Origin: Caulobacter rhizosphaerae
GTDB taxonomy: Bacteria > Pseudomonadota > Alphaproteobacteria > Caulobacterales > Caulobacteraceae
Assembly (NCBI RefSeq): GCF_010977555.1
Contig: NZ_CP048815.1
Span: forward strand, 4,084,501 to 4,148,500
Direction of reading: 5' to 3'
DNA: 64,000 nucleotides
Below the pieces are notes generated by a model. That model searched no databases. It had not been told where the DNA came from and saw nothing but the letters and a program-made list of their open reading frames with translations. Positions 33,745 through 41,472 of this stretch are shown one piece after another; the first letter of the stretch is position 1; the number at the start of each line of letters is the position of its first letter. A program made the position numbers and the translations under genes.

Positions 33745-36700
33745 GGTTCGCGCCGCCGGGCGCGGCCGCCGGCTGGCCTGTGTCGCGGCGACGCTGGCCC
33801 TGGCTGTCGCGCCGACCGCCGCCCGGGCGGCCGCGACGCGGTCCGTCGACCTTCCCGCCCAGCCGCTGCCGACAGCCCTGCTTGCGCTGTCACGACAAAC
33901 CGGGACGATCATCATCGCGCCGGCGGACTTGGTGCGGGGTCGCACGGCGCCGGCCGTGCGGGGTCGCCTGGAGCCGGCCGAGGCGGTGCGACGCCTCCTG
34001 CGTGGCTCGAGCCTGGACCTGTCGATCAGCGCCGACGGCGTCATCAGCATCAGGCCCGCCCCTCCGCCGCCCGCGGTCACCCCTTCCCGCCCCCGTCTCC
34101 TGCCGCCGGACGACAACGAACCCGCCGCCCTGAGCACGGTTCTGGTCGTCGCGCGCGACCTGGGCAGCGAGGCCCTGCGCATGAAGCGCCTGTCGGCCCG
34201 GACCAGCGACATCCTGCTGGGCGACGATCTGCGCGGCCTGGCCGATCCTAACTTGGGCGGCGCCATGCAGTCGCTGCCCGGCGTGGCGGTCACCAACGAC
34301 GGCGGCGAGGGTCGCCAGGTCAGCGTGCGCGGGCTGAGCAGCGAGTTCACTCGCGTGCGCATCAACGGCATGGAGACCTTGGCCACGTTCGGCGGAACGA
34401 ACGCCGGCGGCGGCACCAATCGCGGCCGGGCCTTCGATTTCAACGTCTTCGCCGCCGACCTCTTCAACCAGATCCGGGTGCGCAAGACGCCGTCGGCCGA
34501 TGTCGACGAAGGTTCGCTGGGCGCGACCGTCGACCTGCAGACCCGCTCGCCCCTCGACGGTCCACGCTCCAGGGTCCAGCTCACCGTCGAGGGCGCCTAC
34601 AACTTCGGCGCCGACAAGGCGGCTCCGCGCCTTTCAGCCATCGTCTCCCGCCGCAGTCGAGATGACCGGTTCGGAATCCTGGTCTCGGCCGCCTATAGCA
34701 AGCGCGCGGTCGAGGACGTCGGCGCCAACGCCGGACAGTGGCAGGCCGGCGACACCGTCTATCCGGGCTTTGGAAGCACGGCGGCCGGCGCGCCGGACCT
34801 GGCCGCGCTGAACGCCGCCCTGCACCCGCGCATCCCCCGGCTGGAAATCTTCCGGATCGAACAGGAGCGGCTGGGCCTGACCGGCAGCCTGCAGTGGCGA
34901 CCGTCCGGCCGCACTCAGGTCGACCTGGACGTGCTTTATGCCGAGCTGTCGTCGGAACGGCGGGAGGACCTGCTGGAAACCTTCACGCTGCGCACGGCGG
35001 GGTCCTGCCGCACGCCGCTGAATGCCGACTGCGGGATCGCCGCCGTCAAGGTCCGGGACGCCACGATCATAACCCCGCGCCCGGGCCTGCCGGTGCTGAT
35101 CGCCGGCGCGTTCGACAATGTCGACGTTCGCGCCGAGTCGCGGCTCGACCGGCTGAAGACCATCTTTCGCCAGACCACCCTGTCGGTCAGCCACCGCCTG
35201 TCGGACCGGCTGATCCTGAACGCCCTCGCGGGCTACAGCCGCTCCGATTTCGGCAATCCGCTGCAGGCCACCGTCCAGCTGGACCAGTACGACGTTCAAG
35301 GTTTCGCCTACGATTTTGGCGACCACCGACGGCCGCTGATCGACTTCGGCTCGGCCGACCTGACGACGCCGGCGAATTGGAGCCTGGCCGAGCTGCGATC
35401 CGAGCCCAACTGGGTCGACAACAGCTTCAAGACCGTCGGCGTCGATCTGGAATGGGCCCTTCACGACGGCCTGACCCTGCGGGGCGGACTGCAGCACAAG
35501 GCCTACAACACCGAAGCGACGGCGCTGTCGCGGTCGAACGGCACGATCGCCAACCTCAACGCCGACATCCCGGCCGCCCTCGCGGCGATCCCGCCGTCGA
35601 CCTACCTGCGGCAAGTCTGGTCGAACCGCTTCGCGACCGCGACCGGTACGCCGGACGCTTGGCTGGCGCCGGATGTCGCCAGCGCCTTCGCCCGCTTCCA
35701 GGCCGCCTGCGCGTCCAGCGCCTGCGGGTCGCTGGCGCTAGGGCCCGAACCGCTGCTGGGTCTCAACTACGGCGTGGAGGAGCAAGACAGCTCCGCCTAT
35801 CTGCAGGCCGCCTTCGCCGTTCACGGGCCCTGGTCGCCGCGCGGCGACCTGGGCCTGCGCTACGCCCGTACCGGCCAGGTGTCCCAGGGGTTCACCCTCG
35901 ACATGGACGCGCCCGGCTCGGTGACGCCTGTCTCGGCCAGACGGGCCTATGACGACCTGCTGCCGTCATTCAACCTGACGCTCGAGCCACGCGACGACCT
36001 GCTGCTGCGGTTCGCCGCCGCGCGGGCGATGGCGCGGCCTGACCTGCGCAGCCTGCGCCCCGGCGTTACGGTCTCGACAGGCGGCCTGCGCTCGGCCTCA
36101 GCCGGCGATCCATTCCTGCGCCCGACCCGGGCCGACACCCTGGACACCGCCGTCGAATGGTATTTCGCGCCCAGCTCGATCCTATCGGTCGCCGTCTTCC
36201 ACAAGACCATCCGGTCCAATGCTCTCACCGTCGCCACCACGCCCACGGTGTTCGCCGACAATCCGTTCGGCCTGCCCGACAGCGTGGCGGCGACGGCCTG
36301 CGGACGGCTGCCCGGCTGCGCGCCGGAGCTGCCGATCTGGCAGTTCCTGACCCGGACCGATCGCGGCGGCGGCCACCTGGACGGCGTGGAGCTGGCGCTG
36401 CAGGCCCCGCTCGATCGGGCCGCTCCGGCCCTGCGCGGCTGGAGCGTTCGCGCGGGCCTGACCTACACCCGCTCGCGGATGCGCTTCCAGGATCTCGCCG
36501 GCGCGCCGTTCGTCGCCCATGACAGCCTGGGCTCGCCCCGCTTGGTGGGGACGATCACCACCGCCTATCGCCGCAGCGGCCTGGACCTGCGCGCGACCCT
36601 GTCCCACCGCGGCCGCTACCTGACCGCCATACCGGCCTCCACGGGCGCCAATGTCGATGGGGTCAATGGCTATACCAGCCTGGACGTGTCAGCCCGCTAC

Positions 36701-36847
36701 CAGGTGGCGCCGGGCTGGTGGCTGACGGCGGCCGGCGGAAGCCTGCTGAACGCGGCCCAGCGCCAGTTCTCCGACACCAGCGGCCTGGCCAACTACCAGC
36801 ACCATACCGGCCGCGAGATCCGGGTGGGGCTGGAGATGCGGTACTAA
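33734..36847 (+). CDS. TonB-dependent receptor with STN signalling domain
   Basis: A 1037-residue receptor. After a signal peptide (to about residue 32, TAARAAA) comes a secretin/TonB short N-terminal (STN) domain at about 38-108 (SVDLPAQPLPTALLALSRQ, then SLDLSISADGVISIRP), a Pro-rich linker, a plug (GGAMQSLPGVAVTNDGGEG, then RQVSVRGLSSEFTRVRING) and a barrel ending in GLEMRY. The STN domain contacts FecR in the periplasm, so this is a transducing receptor. GTG 33734 lies within the end of the FecR gene with GGAG 4 nt upstream. Its plug resembles that of the divergent pectin receptor, so a related oligosaccharide is the likely ligand. Its stop overlaps the stop of the convergent IclR gene. 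Confidence 0.9.
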   Translation: MPREVRAAGRGRRLACVAATLALAVAPTAARAAATRSVDLPAQPLPTALLALSRQTGTIIIAPADLVRGRTAPAVRGRLEPAEAVRRLLRGSSLDLSISADGVISIRPAPPPPAVTPSRPRLLPPDDNEPAALSTVLVVARDLGSEALRMKRLSARTSDILLGDDLRGLADPNLGGAMQSLPGVAVTNDGGEGRQVSVRGLSSEFTRVRINGMETLATFGGTNAGGGTNRGRAFDFNVFAADLFNQIRVRKTPSADVDEGSLGATVDLQTRSPLDGPRSRVQLTVEGAYNFGADKAAPRLSAIVSRRSRDDRFGILVSAAYSKRAVEDVGANAGQWQAGDTVYPGFGSTAAGAPDLAALNAALHPRIPRLEIFRIEQERLGLTGSLQWRPSGRTQVDLDVLYAELSSERREDLLETFTLRTAGSCRTPLNADCGIAAVKVRDATIITPRPGLPVLIAGAFDNVDVRAESRLDRLKTIFRQTTLSVSHRLSDRLILNALAGYSRSDFGNPLQATVQLDQYDVQGFAYDFGDHRRPLIDFGSADLTTPANWSLAELRSEPNWVDNSFKTVGVDLEWALHDGLTLRGGLQHKAYNTEATALSRSNGTIANLNADIPAALAAIPPSTYLRQVWSNRFATATGTPDAWLAPDVASAFARFQAACASSACGSLALGPEPLLGLNYGVEEQDSSAYLQAAFAVHGPWSPRGDLGLRYARTGQVSQGFTLDMDAPGSVTPVSARRAYDDLLPSFNLTLEPRDDLLLRFAAARAMARPDLRSLRPGVTVSTGGLRSASAGDPFLRPTRADTLDTAVEWYFAPSSILSVAVFHKTIRSNALTVATTPTVFADNPFGLPDSVAATACGRLPGCAPELPIWQFLTRTDRGGGHLDGVELALQAPLDRAAPALRGWSVRAGLTYTRSRMRFQDLAGAPFVAHDSLGSPRLVGTITTAYRRSGLDLRATLSHRGRYLTAIPASTGANVDGVNGYTSLDVSARYQVAPGWWLTAAGGSLLNAAQRQFSDTSGLANYQHHTGREIRVGLEMRY

Positions 36848-37629
36848 CGCTCAAGGTTCAGGCGCGCGGGATTGAAGCCCAGGGCGGCGCCGATCTCCAG
36901 GGCGGCGGCCTTGACCCGCGGCGTCAGCTCGACCATCCGCGCCTCGTCCATGTATTGCGGCACGCTGGACAGGCTGACGGCGGCGACGATCGCGCCGCTG
37001 GCGTCGCGGATCGGGGCGGCGATGCAGCGGATGCTGTCGAGGCCGTCGTCCAGGTGCAGCGCATGGCCGACCTGGCGCGCCGTCTCCATTTCACGGAAGA
37101 AGCTCACCGCCGCTGGCGACTGCGGATCGTCGGCGAAGAGCTGCGACCAGCGCTCGGGCGGCGCGTCGATCAGCAAGGCCCGGCCCAGGGCGGTGTCGCG
37201 GATGCGGTTGCGGTCGCCGACGCGGTGGCGGACCTCCAGCCGGCGCCGGCCCGGCGCCTGGCCCACATAGAGGACGTCGTCGCCGGTGATCGTGCCCAGG
37301 TTGGTGGCGTCCTGGGTCTCGGCCGAAAGCGCGGCCAGCACGGGCCTGGCGACGTCCGCCAACCCCAGCCGCTCGCGGGCCTGGTGTCCCAGTTGCACCA
37401 GCCGCCCGCCCAGGCGGTAGTCGCGCCCCACCGACGACAGCAGGCCGCGATCGACCAGGGCCGAGGCCAGGCGGTGGGTGGTGCTGCGGGTCAGGCCGAC
37501 ACGCGCCTCGAACGCCTTGAGGCTATGGGCCCCCTCGGCGACGGCCTCCAGGATGTCCAGGGCCCGATGCAGGGTCTGGCTGGCGCGGTCCGAGGCGGCG
37601 GAGGCTTGAGGCGCTTCTGTATCTGACAA
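36844..37629 (-). CDS. IclR-family transcription regulator (KdgR-like context)
   Basis: A 261-residue regulator with an N-terminal winged helix (about 20-80: LHRALDILEAVAEG, then LTRSTTHRLASALVDRGLL) and a C-terminal IclR effector domain (VLYVGQAPGRRRLEVRHRVG, DTALGRALLIDAPP, CIAAPIRDASGAIVAAVSLS). IclR regulators of the KdgR branch control pectin and uronate catabolism, and the gene sits at the end of the pectin locus, so that role is inferred. The start appears to be TTG 37629 (AGGA 7 nt upstream); no good ATG is nearby. It is convergent with the STN receptor with a 4-bp overlap. Confidence 0.88.
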   Translation of the reverse strand: MSDTEAPQASAASDRASQTLHRALDILEAVAEGAHSLKAFEARVGLTRSTTHRLASALVDRGLLSSVGRDYRLGGRLVQLGHQARERLGLADVARPVLAALSAETQDATNLGTITGDDVLYVGQAPGRRRLEVRHRVGDRNRIRDTALGRALLIDAPPERWSQLFADDPQSPAAVSFFREMETARQVGHALHLDDGLDSIRCIAAPIRDASGAIVAAVSLSSVPQYMDEARMVELTPRVKAAALEIGAALGFNPARLNLER

Positions 37630-37666
37630 GAGGGTATCCTATCCCGAACACGCTCCTAGATAGCAC

Positions 37667-37682
37667 CGGAACACTGATTCCG
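37667..37682. promoter_or_regulatory. Inverted repeat upstream of the IclR gene
   Basis: CGGAACACTGATTCCG has 5-bp arms (CGGAA/TTCCG) around a 6-nt spacer and lies 38-53 bp before the IclR start. IclR regulators often bind such GGAA..TTCC dyads and repress themselves. The larger dyad at 32020-32036 begins with the same CGGAA but has different spacing. Confidence 0.35.
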
Positions 37683-37794
37683 AAGATGCCGGTGGATGAT
37701 CCAGGCCGAAATGTTCGAGCCGCCCGGCAAGCTGGGCGCTGGGAACACCCGCTCTTCCGAGCGGTTTGAAAAGGGCAGACAATGGAGGAAGCCA

Positions 37795-38004
37795 ATGTCC
37801 AAAGCCCCGCCCATTCCGTCCGAGCAACGCGCCTTCAAGGGCCAGAAGCCGGCCATCGAAGGCGCCACCAACGGCCGCCGGGATGAAAAGACCGGATTGC
37901 AGTCCAACGAACCCGGCGACGGCGACGTCAATCTCGCCGAGCAGGGCCGTCAGGGAAACATCCGCCAGAACACCACCCATCCCGGCTATCAACAGGACCG
38001 CTGA
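37795..38004 (+). CDS. Small hydrophilic protein, 69 residues
   Basis: A 69-residue highly polar protein (SEQRAFKGQKPAIEG, NGRRDEKTGLQSNEPGDG, QGNIRQNTTHPGYQQDR) with almost no hydrophobic residues; it is likely disordered. ATG 37795 has GGAGGA 5 nt upstream, a good ribosome site that supports translation. It is followed 2 bp later by another small hydrophilic gene. Such short Gly/Asn/Gln-rich proteins in Proteobacteria are often stress- or stationary-phase-induced, but nothing here proves it. Confidence 0.7.
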   Translation: MSKAPPIPSEQRAFKGQKPAIEGATNGRRDEKTGLQSNEPGDGDVNLAEQGRQGNIRQNTTHPGYQQDR

Positions 38005-38006
38005 CC

Positions 38007-38237
38007 ATGCCTGACAAGAATCCCGCCGCCGACCGCTGGGGTGGTCCCGGCTCGAGTCACGAAAACGCCAAGCAGCCGCGCCCCGACCCGACCGTCAAGG
38101 ATCCGGACGATCCCGATCGCTACAGCCGCCACAGCAAGGTCTCCGGCGGCGGCGGCGAAACGGACGTCCACCACGCTCACGACGCCGACCGCAAGGACGA
38201 CTTCGAGGCCAACGACGCCCAGAAGAAGAAACACTGA
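38007..38237 (+). CDS. Small charged, disordered protein, 76 residues
   Basis: A 76-residue protein dominated by Asp, Lys, His and Pro (PDPTVKDPDDPDRYSRH, TDVHHAHDADRKDDFEAND, ending QKKKH). The His/Asp clusters could bind metal ions, but this is only a composition argument. It starts 2 bp after the stop of the preceding small gene, so it is probably translationally coupled; it has no clear ribosome site of its own. No family is recognised. The perfect inverted repeat at 38251-38321 follows. Confidence 0.65.
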   Translation: MPDKNPAADRWGGPGSSHENAKQPRPDPTVKDPDDPDRYSRHSKVSGGGGETDVHHAHDADRKDDFEANDAQKKKH

Positions 38238-38250
38238 GCATAGGCGCACC

Positions 38251-38321
38251 GCCGGGGACACGCGCGCACGAAGACTTCGACCGGATGATCGTTGGCCTCG
38301 CCTGGAGCGCGTGTCCCCGGC
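38251..38321. repeat. Perfect 15-bp inverted repeat with 41-nt loop
   Basis: GCCGGGGACACGCGC (38251-38265) is exactly complementary to GCGCGTGTCCCCGGC (38307-38321). It fills most of the gap between two convergent genes (stops at 38237 and 38332). There is no T-run on either side, so a standard terminator is not obvious. It could be a bidirectional termination or mRNA-protecting hairpin, or one member of a REP-like repeat family with GGGGACACG ends. Confidence 0.7.
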
Positions 38322-38331
38322 AGCAGCCAGG

Positions 38332-39057
38332 CTAGGCCGCCGCGCGCACTTCCGGCGCGAACTCCGGATAGTATCCCGCCATCATCCGCTCGGCGTAGCC
38401 GACCAGGTTGGGCAGGCCTTCGGCGCGACGACGCAGGGGCGACTCGAAGAACGGCGTCAGGATCTGGGCCAGCATGGCGAAGGTGATGGCGTCGACGCTG
38501 GTGGGCCGGTGGCCCATCATGAACGACTTGTCGCCCAGCATCTCCGACAGCGCCGTCAGCGACCACGCCCCCAACTCCAGGATCTCGTCGGGCGAGTGGC
38601 GGCCGATGCCGATCGACTTGAGGCTGGCCTGGACGGTGTCCAGCAGGCCGTCGATCGCCTTGGCCTTCGCTTCGCCCGGCATGCCGTCGAACCAGCGGGC
38701 CGGGCCCTTGGCGAAGTTGTCGTCGTCGAAGAACCGGAAATGGCAGCTGGCCCAGCCCAGGTGGTTCTCGACCATCCGCTCGATCGCCCACGCCTGGCCG
38801 CGCTGGGCCTTGCTGAGGCCGGCGTCCAGGTCGACGCCGTAGCTGCGCTCGATATAGGCGCGGATGAAGGTGGAGTCGGCCACCTTGACGCCGTCGTCGT
38901 CGATCCACGGCAGTTGGCCCTTGGGCGAGGTCTCCGGGTGGGCCGGAACCTTCTGGTACCAGAGGCCCGCCATCTTCAGGTGGATCTCGGTCTTGGTCAC
39001 ATAGGGGCTGCCTTCGGGGAGGCCGAAGGCGGGTCCGGCGGCGTAAAGCGTGATCAT
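38332..39057 (-). CDS. Glutathione S-transferase-like protein (metaxin/Fax type)
   Basis: A 241-residue protein with a thioredoxin-like N-terminal domain (ITLYAAGPAFGLPEGSPYV, then LWYQKVPAHPETSPKGQLPWI and VADSTFIRAYIE) and an all-helical C-terminal domain (GHRPTSVDAITFAML). The GQLPWIDDDG loop corresponds to the cis-Pro glutathione site. This subgroup, with an aromatic Y/F-rich C terminus, is related to eukaryotic failed-axon-connections proteins. ATG 39057 has GGGAGAG upstream; longer frames reach into the promoter region and are not favoured. It is divergent from the YafY-type regulator across an 18-bp palindrome, so it is the probable regulated gene. Confidence 0.85.
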   Translation of the reverse strand: MITLYAAGPAFGLPEGSPYVTKTEIHLKMAGLWYQKVPAHPETSPKGQLPWIDDDGVKVADSTFIRAYIERSYGVDLDAGLSKAQRGQAWAIERMVENHLGWASCHFRFFDDDNFAKGPARWFDGMPGEAKAKAIDGLLDTVQASLKSIGIGRHSPDEILELGAWSLTALSEMLGDKSFMMGHRPTSVDAITFAMLAQILTPFFESPLRRRAEGLPNLVGYAERMMAGYYPEFAPEVRAAA

Positions 39058-39136
39058 GGTGGTCTCTCCCTGCTGAGCCGCCTTCGACGTCCGTCCAGAC
39101 TTCGTGTTGCGACAATCGGACGCTACCGCCATCCTG

Positions 39137-39154
39137 CTGCCAGCATGCTGTCAG
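39137..39154. promoter_or_regulatory. 18-bp palindrome between GST-like gene and YafY regulator
   Basis: CTGCCAGCATGCTGTCAG is palindromic except for one base pair, with the perfect core CAGCATGCTG. It lies 23 bp before the regulator ATG and 79 bp before the GST-like ATG. The symmetric CTG.CAG arms and divergent layout fit an autoregulatory operator of the WYL-domain regulator. Confidence 0.6.
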
Positions 39155-39177
39155 CATCGGTCGAGCAGAGTGGCCTC

Positions 39178-39900
39178 ATGAGACGCGCCGAACGCCTTTT
39201 CCAGATCATCCAGATCCTCCGCCGCAGCCGCCAGCCGGTGACGGCCGACGCCATGGCGGCCGAACTGGAGACCTCCAAACGCAGCGTTTATCGCGATATC
39301 GCCGCCTTGATCGGCCAGAGGGCGCCCATCCGCGGCGAGGCGGGCGTCGGCTATGTGCTGGAGGCCGGATACGACATGCCGCCCCTGATGCTGACACCCG
39401 ACGAGATCGAGGCCGCCGTGCTGGGGGCCCAGTGGGTCGCCGGCCGCGGCGACCCGGTGCTCGCCACCGCCGCCAACGACCTGATCGCCAAGATCGCCGC
39501 CGCCGTCCCCGAACAACTGCGCCCCTATGTGCTGACCCCCGCCACGGGGACCGGCATGAACTGGAAGGCCCTGCCCGACGGCATCGATATCGCCCAGACC
39601 CGGGCCTGGATCCACGCTGGCCGCAAGATCCGCCTGGATTATCGCGACGAGAAGGGCGCGGTCAGCCAGCGCGTCGTCTGGCCGGTGACCGTGGGCTATC
39701 TGGAGACCGTGCGCCTGCTGATCGCCTGGTGCGAGTTGCGCAACGACTTCCGCAACTTCCGCACCGATCGCATTGAGGGCGCCGAGTTCCTCGACGAACG
39801 CCACGGCCAGCGGCCGGGCGTGCTGCGGGCGCGCTGGCAGAGGGCGCTGGAGGAGGAACGCAAGCGCTGGGCGGCGAAGGACCGGAGCTGCGCACCGTAG
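39178..39900 (+). CDS. YafY/DeoR-type regulator with WYL domain
   Basis: A 240-residue transcription regulator with an N-terminal HTH (MRRAERLFQIIQILRR, then MAAELETSKRSVYRDIAAL) and a WYL-type effector domain (about 130-215: IHAGRKIRLDYRDEKGAVS, WPVTVGYLETVRLLIAWCE, NFRTDRI). In the WYL signature the usual Trp-Tyr-Leu is replaced by GYLETVRLLIAWC, as in many YafY relatives. The start is ATG 39178; an in-frame ATG 33 bp upstream would place the operator inside the gene and is not favoured. Paired with the divergent GST-like gene, a common arrangement for these regulators. Confidence 0.88.
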   Translation: MRRAERLFQIIQILRRSRQPVTADAMAAELETSKRSVYRDIAALIGQRAPIRGEAGVGYVLEAGYDMPPLMLTPDEIEAAVLGAQWVAGRGDPVLATAANDLIAKIAAAVPEQLRPYVLTPATGTGMNWKALPDGIDIAQTRAWIHAGRKIRLDYRDEKGAVSQRVVWPVTVGYLETVRLLIAWCELRNDFRNFRTDRIEGAEFLDERHGQRPGVLRARWQRALEEERKRWAAKDRSCAP

Positions 39901-39997
39901 GATACGAATGTCCGCTCACGACCAAGTCGGACAGTGCACAGCCCGCTTTGCGCATGCACGTTACGACGATTAGAGTCTAACGCGTGAAACGGCGGTG

Positions 39998-40354
39998 ATG
40001 AGACAGACGATGGCTGCGGCAGACTGGCAATTCCAAAGCATGATTGCCGCCGCGCTGGTTGGGCCAACGATTGTCGCCGGGCTACTCGCCTATGCGGTTG
40101 CCGCCTCGCCCAACATCAAAGGTTGGGCGATTGCAGTCGCGGGCGGACTTATTTTCCCAATCTGTGTCCTTATTTTCGCGTGGCTTACTCCGCTAACAAA
40201 GCCAGACCCACGCTCCGTCGATGGCCCCGCATATATACTCGTGGCCCTGATTTCTTGGGCGCTACTCCTGACGCCAGCTTGTCTCATTTCAAGTTCTGTC
40301 GGAACGTGGCTCAGGCGTAGATCTTTGAGCCGACCATCTGTCGTGGTCCGATAA
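39998..40354 (+). CDS. Small membrane protein of unknown function, low-GC
   Basis: A 118-residue protein with three hydrophobic segments (about 14-36: IAAALVGPTIVAGLLAYAVA; 41-63: GWAIAVAGGLIFPICVLIFA; 80-100: YILVALISWALLLTPACL). Base composition (more A and T at third positions) differs clearly from all neighbours, suggesting a recent arrival or weakly selected gene. ATG 39998 follows a possible GTG at 39995. A small odd palindrome TTAGAGTCTAA (39970-39980) lies just upstream. No family is recognised; translation is supported mainly by the regular membrane-protein pattern. Confidence 0.5.
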   Translation: MRQTMAAADWQFQSMIAAALVGPTIVAGLLAYAVAASPNIKGWAIAVAGGLIFPICVLIFAWLTPLTKPDPRSVDGPAYILVALISWALLLTPACLISSSVGTWLRRRSLSRPSVVVR

Positions 40355-40403
40355 CCACCCATAGCGACATCCGGAGCGTCGCCTCAGCGAGCGGCGTCGC
40401 CGT

Positions 40404-41393
40404 TCAAACCCCGTGGCGCTTGGCGAAGGTCTCGAACAAGGTGGGCCACGCCGCGACCGGCTTGCCGTCGATCGAGCGCAGGCCAAAGCCGTGGCCGCCC
40501 TCCTCGAAGACATGCAGTTCGGCCGGAACCGCCTTGGCCTTCAGGGCGGTGAACATCATCAGGCTGTTGACCACCGGCACGGTCTTGTCGTCGGCGGCGT
40601 GCAGCAGGAACACGGGCGGGACCCGGTCAGTGATGTTCTGGTCGGGCGAATAGAGCGCCACCTGCTCGGGCGTCGGCGACGGGCCCAGCAGTTGCTTGCG
40701 CGAGCCGGGGTGGGCCGGCCCCTCCACCATCGACACCACCGGATAGATCAGGCCCGACAGGTCGGGCCGGGCCGACAGGTCGTCGGCGGCGTCGACGCGG
40801 TCATAGACCTTGGCGTCGAAGCGGGTGGTCAGGCTGGCGGCCAGGTGCCCCCCCGCCGAAAAGCCCATGATCGCCACCCGGGCCGGGTCGAACCTCATCG
40901 TCGCCGCCTTCGAGCGGACCAGGCGCACCGCGCGCTGGGCGTCCTGCAGCGGCGCGTCGGGGCCCGCGCCCCAATGGTCGCCGGGCAGACGGTAGAGCAG
41001 GACGAAGCAGGTGTAGCCGCGATCGGCCAGCCAGCGGGCGGTCTCGAAGCCCTCCTTGTCGCTGACCACGCGCTCGTAGCCGCCGCCGGGCATCAGCACC
41101 ACCGCCGCGCCATTGGCCTTGGCCGGGCGGAACACCGTCAGGGTCGGCTTGCGGGTGTGGGTGGTGGCCCGGTCAGGAAGACCGCCGGCGACCGTGCGGT
41201 CGATCAAGGTCTCGACGGCCGTGACGCCGGCCGAGCCCGGCGGGTCGCCGGGCCACAGGGGAAGGACTTCGGTCGGATCCATCGGGGCCTTCGGAGGCTG
41301 GGTCGGTTTCAGATCGGCCAGGGCGGCGCCCGCCACCAGCGATGTCAGCAGGCCGCCCGTCAGGCTGGCCAGGGTTCCCCGGCGATTGAACAT
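40404..41393 (-). CDS. Secreted alpha/beta-hydrolase, carbohydrate esterase-like
   Basis: A 329-residue alpha/beta-hydrolase with an N-terminal export signal (residues 1-27, NRRGTLASLTGG ... AGAALA). The oxyanion loop is MPGGGY (101-106), the nucleophile elbow is MGFSAGGH with Ser 179, and the acid and base are Asp 269 in AADDKTVP and His 301 in EEGGHGFG. This is the BD-FAE/acetyl-xylan-esterase-like group. Its likely role is de-esterification of plant cell-wall sugars, which suits the pectin genes nearby, although it is not in that operon. A 79-bp gap separates it from the methyltransferase gene upstream on the same strand. Confidence 0.85.
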   Translation of the reverse strand: MFNRRGTLASLTGGLLTSLVAGAALADLKPTQPPKAPMDPTEVLPLWPGDPPGSAGVTAVETLIDRTVAGGLPDRATTHTRKPTLTVFRPAKANGAAVVLMPGGGYERVVSDKEGFETARWLADRGYTCFVLLYRLPGDHWGAGPDAPLQDAQRAVRLVRSKAATMRFDPARVAIMGFSAGGHLAASLTTRFDAKVYDRVDAADDLSARPDLSGLIYPVVSMVEGPAHPGSRKQLLGPSPTPEQVALYSPDQNITDRVPPVFLLHAADDKTVPVVNSLMMFTALKAKAVPAELHVFEEGGHGFGLRSIDGKPVAAWPTLFETFAKRHGV

Positions 41394-41472
41394 GCGATCT
41401 CCCTAAGCGACGCGCAGGGACCCTATGGCGGGGCTTCCGCGGCGGCAAGTCACCGGTGTCATTCCTTGCTCG

